From: Mesostigma viride
Lineage: Eukaryota > Streptophyta > Mesostigmatophyceae > Mesostigmatales > Mesostigmataceae
Reading direction: 5' to 3'
Length of the DNA stretch: 64,000 nt
Assembly: GCA_009746045.1 (NCBI GenBank)
Contig: RPFO01000015.1
Span: 473,529 to 537,528, forward strand
A program made the position numbers and the translations under genes. How positions within the stretch are numbered: the first letter of the stretch is position 1; each line of letters starts with the position of its first letter. Positions 56,501 through 64,000 of this stretch are shown piece after piece. The notes under the pieces are model-generated. The model worked only from the letters and a program-made list of their open reading frames with translations, did no database searches and had not been told where the DNA came from.

Positions 56501-57624
56501 TGTGAAACAAGTGGAACCTTTAACCTTATTAAATATATCATCAATACGAGGTAGAGGGTATTTAGACTTCACAGTAATATCATTCAACTTCCTATAATCA
56601 GTAACTAGGCGAAACTTGCCATTTGGCTTAGGAACTAACAGGACACCAGCTGAGTAGGGGAGTTACTAGGCTCTATCAATCCTGCTTCTAATAATGACAC
56701 TAAAATCTGTTTTAGTTCCTTTAACTCGGTAGGGCCCATTCTATACATCGGAGAGTGCGTAGGAACTGCACCGTCCTTGATAACTACACGGTGTAAAACA
56801 GAACGAGGAGGAGGATAAGAAGGAGTCTTTTCTTCAAAACTTTTGAGGAATCTATCACAGCCATGTATCTTACTATTTCATTTTCAGTAAATCCCACTCC
56901 TATTGTATCCACTGTGTTTATATCTATATCCACACTATTATTAGTGATAGGTATCTCCTGTACTTCTAACTGAAGGAACATACATAATAAATATCCATAT
57001 TCCTTTAATTCAGAACGCAACTCATCATTGGACATTAATACTTCAGGTATAGGTCTTACAGGAGGATCAACAGGTGTAGGAGGAGTAATATCTACCAAGG
57101 ATAAATTTTCCAATCTATAATGACGTTCCGGTACCCAGTAAGAGCTATCTGGAAACCAAATGACCATGGTATCATAATTAATAGTAATCTTATTATCCTG
57201 GTGCCAATCTAATCCTAGTAATACATCAGCGGTAGTGATAGGGCCTATAGTGGCCGTCAGGTTGACAGTACGTCCTTGTATAACCATGGGAAGGGACACC
57301 GTACCCGGGGAATGACTGGTGCGACCATCAGCATAATGAACAGTGACGGGTTTGGTGTGAGGGGTAGGGACTAGTCCTAAACGCCTAACTAGGGCCTCGC
57401 TCACAAAGGAGCTAGCCGCACCGCTATCTACCAACACAGAGACATTCAAGAGTTCATCAGCATGCAAGAAGGGGTCTACAACAGTGTGAGGGACGGTTAA
57501 ACCACCATTCAAGAACATAAGAGGACGCACACGTAGTGGTAGGGAAGATTCAGCTCCTACAGAGGTTATAAAAACAGGCAGGCAAAAATTTTTATCTGGG
57601 GTACTATCTAAGGACCTGTCCAGG
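53523..57624 (-). pseudogene. pol of element E, multiply frameshifted
   Basis: Same domain order as D: protease VDSGAASSF, RT YLDDILIYS, RNase H, zinc-finger integrase with D,D,E, chromodomain-like C-terminus ending KTLHKL. At least seven 1-nt losses against D (near 56838, 56655, 56015, 55990, 55621, 54710 and 54663) plus others near 53790. Where D has a TGA after the protease, E has AGA. The damage sites of the two copies are independent. Confidence 0.9.
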
Positions 57625-59380
57625 TTACCCCCGGCTGACAGGCCTACTGTTCCCCCTCCCCCCCAAATCCATAGGAACTAACCCCGAAGAAGACCCTGGC
57701 GAAAAAGCCACTGCTGGAGGGTCACGAGGGAGCGAAGAGGGTGCGGGAGCCTGATTATCATAGGGGAACCCTGGGGATCCTGTCTGCACAGCATTCAGCC
57801 TACTAGGGGTAGCTGAGGGAATGCGTCCTGAAGTAGGACGAATAGGAGCACGCTGAGGGGTACGAGGAGGGCGAGCGTCGGGATGAGGGGGAGCACCCGA
57901 AAGGAACTTGGGGCACTCACGTTTAAGATGACCTACTTCCTTACAATGATAGCATGTGATATGAGAGACATCAAGGGCTGAAAGGTCAGTAACACAGATA
58001 TCTAATTCTTCTACATAGGAGTTCTCCTCCTCAGGGGTAAGGATAATATTATTAATACGGGAACGGGTAGGAAGAGAAGGGGTGGTGAAGAAATCTGCTA
58101 CACGCAAGAGATGCTGGCGCACATGCTTGAGGGGCAGATCAGTAAAACGGTAGGCAGAGAACTGGCGCTTGACTTCACGTAATAAGGGTCTACTGAGGCC
58201 TTGGAGGAAGCGAGCACGTACTTCTGCACCCGACAAATCCCTAATTCGTACCATCTGAGCATCAAACTCTTTCATATACTCCTTAAATGATTTAGTACCC
58301 TGCTGCAAGGTACCAAAGGCTAATCTATCCTGCCAATCTGAATCAGGAGGGACTAAATGGTTCTCTAAACGCTTAAACAATTCTGCTACAGAGTTAGGGT
58401 AGGCATGAGAGGCCAAAGACTCACACTGAATGAGGTTAGCAAGCTCAGGAGTAATGCAGGTTGTAAGATAGTGAGGAACTAATACAGCATCAGAAAGACG
58501 CCATCTATTATGATTCTGCCACGACTCTGTGTTCTGGGTAAGCAACATAATAAAGGTGAAAAACTGTTGAGGGGTAGACTTGACATCCAGCTTGGGAAGG
58601 TTAGCAAAGAGGGGAAGAGCAGGAGGCTTAGGGGGATTAGAAGAGTCAGTTTTTCCCATAGGGCCACTATCTTCCACTGCTACATAAGCGGGATAGAAGG
58701 AAGGAAGAGGAAAAGTCTTGGGTAGGGGTCTAGAAGGGGCCACCGTTTCAGGCTGGTGCCCATAAGAGAAGGGGACAGTATATTGCTCACGAAGAGAGGA
58801 ATAGGCAAAATGATCATAATTTCTATCATCTAGGGGCATGGTGCTGAAATCACTATTAACTTCTAAATCAGCCACACGGGTAGGGACCTGGGCTGCCTCA
58901 TAGGCCGTCTCAGGGTAGGACCAGGAAGCAGGTGGGTAAAAGGGAACTGCACTAGGGCGCCCAGAAGGACCGACAGGGGCAGAGGCACGACCCGTGTTAA
59001 GAGCAGGCATGGAAGGCACAGGGTGGGAAGGAGGCCTAGAACATTGTTAGTTAGTGAGGACCTGCTGGAGGGTTGAGCCAAGGTTGCAGGAGGGGCAGGG
59101 GCCTGGTTCAGGGTAAGGGAAGGGTCATCACTAAATCTGACTGCATACGTTGACGTTGTTCATAGGTAGGAGGGGTAAGTGAGGGACGACGGCGACCACC
59201 AGCAACAGGAGAAGGAGGTGAGGTACGAAGATTACCTTGAGGAGTGAGATGGTGCACCGTTTCAAGTGAGTCCCGTCGGTTACCACGATTGTTGTTATGG
59301 TTGTTAGTATTATTATTATTATTACTCATAGTAGGAGTATTGGTAGGTATAGGCGACATGTTACCACCCACTGGATCCAT
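57625..59380 (-). pseudogene. gag of element E
   Basis: ATG 59380 (MDPVGGNMSP), with Asn-rich stretches, frame changes near 59140 and 59040, then an open capsid and zinc-knuckle part (CYHCKEVGHLKREC). It ends PMDLGGRGNSR-PVSRG in a seven-G run; D has eight G here. It is otherwise closely like D gag. Confidence 0.88.
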
Positions 59381-59505
59381 TTTTTTTTTAAGTAAATGAT
59401 TAGAAATCTAACTGAAAGCAACAAGGATAAAGGACAAGGCCTAATTTAAGGCAAGGAAAGAAAAGAAAAACCTTTTAATGGCTTAAAAGAAGGAAACAAT
59501 TTAAA

Positions 59506-59898
59506 TCAATCCTTTTTAACAACAGTAATGGATAGGGAACCGAATTCTAAGGTGAGAGGAGTATCTAAGCTAGATGAGGATGCAGCCCGCTTAGGGGGAG
59601 ACGAAGGAGGGGTAGCAAAATCTAGAGCTTCTACAGGAGGGCGACCATGAGGAGTAGAACGTACGTGTAGGCCTAGATCTGATACGCTATGGTCTATAAG
59701 GAATTGTTGAGCTTCCTCGAAGGTAACAAATTTCTTATACCTAATTACATTATATGTACGATTTTGCACTATCTTCCTAGCATCTGACCAAGAGAGGAAA
59801 ATGGCTGACCATTGAGGGGTAATAACTACGTAATATTTAGCTAAGCTATTATCACTAGATGAATGGGAAGGCGCAGTAAAAACACGACGTTGACTCAT
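59506..59898 (-). CDS. ORF1 of element E, viroplasmin-like
   Basis: 130 codons, intact, ATG at 59896-59898. AKYYVVITPQWSAIFLSWSD...YKKFVTFEEAQQFLIDH, then a Pro/Ser hinge and LTLEFGSLSITVVKK. Length and position equal those in D. Many differences from D appear conservative in the protein, which suggests past selection. Confidence 0.8.
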   Translation of the reverse strand: MSQRRVFTAPSHSSSDNSLAKYYVVITPQWSAIFLSWSDARKIVQNRTYNVIRYKKFVTFEEAQQFLIDHSVSDLGLHVRSTPHGRPPVEALDFATPPSSPPKRAASSSSLDTPLTLEFGSLSITVVKKD

Positions 59899-60421
59899 GG
59901 TAACTCACCTGGCGGGTCTTGTGACGTCACGCTAGAAGAGTAGGGGTAGGCGACTTATCTGGACGATCTGGATCACCGAAAGCAGAATGAGGGCGGAATT
60001 GTCCAGCTCTCGTCCTAAGTCAGCGACCGGATAGTCCAGCGCTCGTCCTAACACAGCGACCCGTATCTCTGCGGGTGCGGCCGTCTAATAAAACAGCAGC
60101 ACAAGGAAAAAGGTGTAGGTACTGCGACGCTAATCGTCTCCGAACAGTAATACTCCCCTATCTATGACAGGAAACAACCGTAAGCAGGAAAACAAGGCGA
60201 AGGACAGGCTAACTACGAAAGGGTTTATCCGCTGCGAGCAGGTCTAGCATCTAGGTAGAGCGTGTCCCGAAACGGGCAGCACTACTCTCCTAGCTTGAAG
60301 GCGACCCGCCCATTACCTATCAAGGAAGTGTCGGCTTCGTATTCCTGGACGCGGAAGGGGTCTTGAAAAGGCGTATGTGGCAAGGGATCGTCGTCTCGTT
60401 CTCTACCTACTGAAGTTCCTC
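59899..60421 (-). other. leader of element E with a damaged PBS junction
   Basis: On the minus strand the 5' LTR ends ggcgta and continues directly as tcggaggaac. The expected acactgg at the LTR/PBS border is missing, leaving only the cggagg core. The rest of the leader has no ORF. Confidence 0.6.
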
Positions 60422-60966
60422 CGATACGCCGCGGATATCTACCTCCACCTCTACCTCTAATGGGCCTGATACTACCTAAACTGGTCAGGCCTCCTCTACT
60501 CAAACCTCTGGCGAAAGACGAACGTGACGGAGCTGATCTCAATGCATTAACGTATGTGTTACTATAATACGCCATACAACCATTTACCAAAACCCGTTTA
60601 CTCCAGGAATAGAGGAAGGAAACACAACTACACTGCCGTGACCCAAGCCTATATGTGTTAATTCATTTAACACACGCCGAGTGCACACACGAGGGGTGGA
60701 ACGTGCATAAATGGTCACCAACGGTCCAACACGCTCGGGCCGACCTGGCCCTCGCCTACAGATGCACGCTGGTCCACTACATTCTACCAAAGGATGAGGA
60801 CCACTAATAAAGTACGCGGCGCGGCGCCCAAAGGCACCCAATGTACCACAGTACTGTTACGAGGACAATAATGTCCCGGTAGGAACTACACGTAAACCTA
60901 GGGACAACCGAGGCAAAAGACCTAATTTACGTCCGTAACTACAACGAATTGTTACGCGACGTAACA
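60422..60966 (-). repeat. 5' LTR of element E
   Basis: About 545 bp, matching 50237-50783. The outer end is intact (TG start on the minus strand). The inner end lacks the final CA because of the small deletion. Confidence 0.92.
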
Positions 60967-61004
60967 GGCTTGTGGGGTCTTGCATGGGGTGGCACTGCCG
61001 GCAG

Positions 61005-61165
61005 AGGATACTTGTTCCTTGTTGTGGGATACACGTTCCTAGTTGTGGGATAGTCGTTCCTGGTTGTGGGATACTTGTTCCTGGTGGTGGGAAACACGTT
61101 CCTGCTTGTGGGATACTCGTTCTTGGTTGTGGGATGCACGTTCCTGGTTGTGGGATACTTGTTCC
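61005..61165. repeat. short outlying array of the 21-bp minisatellite
   Basis: About seven units of gatacttgttcctggttgtggg variants on the far side of E from the main array, preceded by a partial actgccggcag repeat. Confidence 0.9.
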
Positions 61166-61377
61166 TTCACATGTTCGCCGTTATTCCTCCATGCAGTTAT
61201 TCCTACACGCACATCAAGATAGAGCTATTAAATATTTCCTTGTACATCCAATGATGCTACGTCTTGGCTATGCTCACATTACTTGCCCACGCTCCTTGTT
61301 ATGATAAGCTCACATGGGTCTCATTGCACCCACAGATCTTGCAGGATCGTTTAGCGTGTCCGATTGCAGCTGTGGCA

Positions 61378-61422
61378 TTAATTAATTAATTAATTAGACT
61401 CGTGCTCCCGTTTGGGAGTCAC
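61378..61422 (-). mobile_element. 45-bp retroposon tail with target duplication
   Basis: Exact 12-bp duplication gcagctgtggca at 61366-61377 and 61423-61434. The insert on the minus strand is gtgactcccaaacgggag...cgagtc plus a (TAAT)n tail: a stem-loop with tail and nothing else. Confidence 0.8.
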
Positions 61423-61504
61423 GCAGCTGTGGCATGCCTCTAGCATGAAGGAGAAAGGGGGTCTCTGACCTTCCTTCCTGTTGTGCAAACAAAGGGATGA
61501 AAGG

Positions 61505-61578
61505 CAGTTCGGGCTCCGTGACTCCCCAACGGGAGCACGAGTCTAATTAATTAATTAATTAATTAATTAATTAATTAC
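61505..61578 (+). mobile_element. second retroposon tail, opposite orientation
   Basis: cgtgactccccaacgggagcacgagtc followed by about nine taat units. The same 3' end as the 45-bp insert, on the other strand. Its 5' limit is not resolved. The two together look like a MITE with inverted ends. Confidence 0.65.
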
Positions 61579-62343
61579 CTACCTACGGGCCGGCTGCGTG
61601 TATGGGGGAGTGCATCTAGAGTTAAAGCCCGACCGGCTCAGCTATGGCGGTCGGTCACGTTGAGCTTGGGATAAGGTGAACACAGAGAACTACCGTCGGA
61701 GCTGGCCCACCACTGGTTTATGTCTTAGCCAGCAAACCCTATCCGGTTAGCCGTAACCGTGGGACAAGCTAGCCGTCCGTACTGACCCGGATAAGGCCCC
61801 GGACTGGGGCCTAGGTGGCGCCGGCCCTAGGCGCCGCCCTTAGACCGGTCGCCCGCGTCGGACCGCCGGATTATAGCCGGCGGCTTAGCGGACGCTAGCG
61901 GGAGGCGTGCGGACGGACATGGGGAACTTAGAGCCAGATCCTAGGGCTCTAGAGTTACTCAACTCCGACATACTCTTTTGTTCTTTGATTAATTATCAAA
62001 ATAATTACATCAAATGCAGACCATACAAAACCCTCTAAGGTAGGGAACTCAAGGGGGCCTCAAGGCCGTCAAAATCACCACGGTATCGATCCGCGCCCTT
62101 GTGATCACACATGAATAGTGATGTAATAAGTATCGAGAAAAAAAACAACTATGCCACCAGACAAAAGGTGACCCATTTATTAGGACCAGTGACCCGCCGA
62201 CGGGCCCAAGGCACCGTCCAACGTGGCTAGGGTATGGTCATGACAAGCAAAAAAAACTACCACCATGATATTCGTGAATGCTAGCAACACAGGGTGAGTT
62301 ATGGCTGTATTCATAAAGCGCCCGAGCCGTAACCCTGTGTGGC
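61579..62343. other. unidentified region next to the copia-like ORF
   Basis: No supported ORF. It could contain the 3' UTR and LTR of the copia-like element, but no second LTR copy is in the window for comparison. Confidence 0.4.
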
Positions 62344-64000
62344 TCACGGGTGTTGCATCGTCATGCGCTTGCGCAACACTGCGTACTGCGGGGCAGCCTC
62401 CCGCGCCTCCTTGGTGAGTGCATCCGCGGGATTGAGTTCATCCGCGATGTGCTGGAGACGCGTGACGCAGGAGGCCGCCTCAGCGAGTACGAGGTAATCA
62501 ACGTCCTGTGACCGCGCATAGGGATTGTCAAGGAAGGCCAAACAACTTTGTGAGTCAGTGTGCACCGTGCTAGTCCAGTGAAGAGTGAACCCACACGAGC
62601 CAAATACCCAACCCAGCAAGTACCGCAGCCACATGCCATGTGAGATAGCTGAAACAATGCCCCGGCATTCAGCCGTGTTGGGGCTAGTGGCAATGCGGCT
62701 GTGCAAGCGCGAGTACCAATCTAACAACATGCCAGGCTGTCCCTCATTGCTAATAAAGAACAGTGCCCCCATGCGGGCCCGCACTTGGCTGACTGTGCGC
62801 GTCTCTAGATTAGCATCCGTCACTATCTCGAGGTGCACCGGCTGTGAGCAATCGAGCCCACGAAGCACAATGCCGGGCGTCATGGCCAGCTGCCGCCGAA
62901 CATGAATGGACCCTAGTCCTTCCAGCACATCATCGGGCAGGCGAGCGAGCACCGCCAAATCAGGTGCCACCGTGTCCGCCAACCACCCGAGCTTGCCCTT
63001 AACCGAGGGCCCATGGGTTGCCAACAGCGGGGACGGGAGGTCGGCCAGCAGGTCAACCACATAGTTGCGGCTATCCTGCATGTGCATGACCCATTCGCCA
63101 GAACGCGAATCCCGCTGCAACGTAGACTGCACGCCGCAAAACACCACGGGTTTACCCTCCTCATGATCCACCGCCCTGCCCAGGGGAAACTTAGCCGCCA
63201 CTGCAGCAAGAAACTGGGTAGCAAAGGTGCGAGGTGCCACCAGCTTGAAGTCATCGCCATGCCACACGAAGAGGGCTGGCTCGCCAGGGACGCCGGTGGG
63301 GACCACAAAGAAGTTAGGATCCGCGCGATGGTACGTGGCCCCTAAGCTCTGCAAGACCTCCTCCGCGGAAATGCGGAAGATGATGGGAGAGCTCTGCAGC
63401 CCCTCCACCCCTGTCAACAGCTCGATATACTCGCTGCCAATGGTGCCATCCTGCCAGACCACCGGGACCTTCACCACGTAGCGGGTGCCTTGCCATGTTT
63501 GCTGCGCGACCCCAGCGTCGCTGTGGAGGAATGCCCGCTGAAAGTCACCGCACCACATCCCGTAGTCCTTGCCCGCGTTCCGCTTGCCCAAGTAGATGAC
63601 CGTCAGTAGCCGATGCGAAACATGGTTGAGCCCAGGGGTATAAAGATCCTTGGCGTCCAGCGGGGAGGACCCCTTCGTCTCCGTGACCACGGGCCTTACC
63701 CGGAACACCACCGAAGAGTTGGTCTCGTCCGGCTTGTAGGTGAGCACGAACTTCAACCGCAACCGCGTGGCCCCGGCTGGCACACTCTCCAATCCTCGGT
63801 AGACCTCGCGCTCTCGCCACTGCTCCTTGGCTCGAATGAACGCGTCGCGCCACAAAGCAAACTTGAGAGGATCTTGACAGTCCAGGACAAGTTGCTCCCA
63901 CGTCACAGGGCTATCCGCCGCCAGTGAGTGTGAGTGGAGGCCGAAGCTGCGCGGGTGCCAATCCTGAGGCTGAATGATGGACTGGACGAGCGGCGGTGTG
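62344..64000 (-). CDS. Ty1/copia-like pol fragment (RT-RNase H), open to window edge
   Basis: An open frame of more than 540 codons, stop at 62344, running past 64000. RT blocks: LRLKFVLTYKPDE...RVRPVVTETKG, CGDFQRAFLHSDA (first catalytic Asp), YIELLTGVEGLQSSP, DPNFFVV, FVWHGDDFKLV. The last stands where copia elements usually have YVDD; both aspartates of the DD pair are kept. RNase H blocks follow: EIVTDANLE, SPNTAECRGIVSAI, VHTDSQSCLAFL, HIADELNPADALTK. The order RT then RNase H with an ADALTK ending is that of Ty1/copia pol C-termini. gag, protease and integrase would lie outside the window. It is unbroken here, so it may be recent. Confidence 0.8.
   Translation of the reverse strand, partial: TPPLVQSIIQPQDWHPRSFGLHSHSLAADSPVTWEQLVLDCQDPLKFALWRDAFIRAKEQWREREVYRGLESVPAGATRLRLKFVLTYKPDETNSSVVFRVRPVVTETKGSSPLDAKDLYTPGLNHVSHRLLTVIYLGKRNAGKDYGMWCGDFQRAFLHSDAGVAQQTWQGTRYVVKVPVVWQDGTIGSEYIELLTGVEGLQSSPIIFRISAEEVLQSLGATYHRADPNFFVVPTGVPGEPALFVWHGDDFKLVAPRTFATQFLAAVAAKFPLGRAVDHEEGKPVVFCGVQSTLQRDSRSGEWVMHMQDSRNYVVDLLADLPSPLLATHGPSVKGKLGWLADTVAPDLAVLARLPDDVLEGLGSIHVRRQLAMTPGIVLRGLDCSQPVHLEIVTDANLETRTVSQVRARMGALFFISNEGQPGMLLDWYSRLHSRIATSPNTAECRGIVSAISHGMWLRYLLGWVFGSCGFTLHWTSTVHTDSQSCLAFLDNPYARSQDVDYLVLAEAASCVTRLQHIADELNPADALTKEAREAAPQYAVLRKRMTMQHP

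Larger units (their letters stand above)
50237..60966 (-). mobile_element. Ty3/gypsy LTR retrotransposon E, complete
   Basis: 10,730 bp, TSD ggctt at 50232-50236 and 60967-60971. Same family as D (about 90% or better by eye over pol). Minus-strand order: LTR, ORF1, gag, pol, ORF3, PPT, LTR. It retains every part of the architecture, including the ORF3 site into which A inserted in D. Multiple small indels break gag, pol and ORF3. Confidence 0.95.

Noticed and set aside
61579-62343. rRNA or tRNA gene in the GC-rich stretch
   Set aside because: No recognisable rRNA core sequence and no tRNA cloverleaf signals were found.

Overview
This is a eukaryotic nuclear contig. Exons are GC-rich, introns carry GT-AG borders with GTGCG or GTATG donors, and most of the DNA is transposon or satellite. 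Intron style, a KMT2/trithorax-like gene and the mix of chromodomain Ty3/gypsy, Ty1/copia-like, LINE and piggyBac elements suggest a protist, perhaps a green alga, but the species cannot be fixed from this sequence. No tRNA, rRNA, CRISPR array or prokaryotic operon was seen.

Layout. 0.5-2.1 kb: decayed piggyBac transposase. 2.1-3.5 kb: LINE ORF1 remnant, interrupted by Ty3/gypsy element D (3506-20624, minus strand, TSD ggagg). D in turn carries the younger element A (4716-11046, plus strand, TSD cagag). 20.6-23.7 kb: LINE reverse-transcriptase remnant, two tiny 5'-truncated retroposons with target duplications, and an unidentified ORF. 23.7-27.0 kb: nothing recognisable. 27.5-32.0 kb: minus-strand exons of a KMT2/MLL-like gene (PHD2-PHD3, AT-hook, Tudor-like) with a 79-bp minisatellite in one intron. 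32.0-33.8 kb: a 1.8-kb compound tetranucleotide tract. 33.8-46.0 kb: Ty3/gypsy element B, rearranged, with one LTR in the middle, an inverted copy of its pol start and a 62-bp-arm fold-back palindrome. 46.6-50.2 kb: three tandem-repeat arrays. 50237-60966: element E, a full-length relative of D (TSD ggctt). 61.0-61.6 kb: short minisatellite remnant and two retroposon tails. 62.3-64.0 kb: Ty1/copia-like RT-RNase H, running off the window.

The Ty3/gypsy elements fall in two families, A/B and D/E. B, D and E share an unusual gene order: LTR, PBS, ORF1 with a caulimovirus viroplasmin-like (RNase H1 hybrid-binding-like) domain, gag with zinc knuckle, pol (PR-RT-RH-IN-chromodomain), a third ORF downstream of pol, polypurine tract, LTR. 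ORF3 is recognisably related between the two families: a Cys-rich N-terminal part, a Pro/Ala/Ser-rich linker and a conserved C-terminal domain. A keeps LTRs, a decayed ORF1 and gag, but has lost nearly all of pol and ORF3, so it would need proteins from a relative. The flanking ORFs and B's circularly permuted layout are the most interesting points. Most coding copies carry stops or frameshifts, several of them in homopolymers, so sequencing error must be separated from decay.
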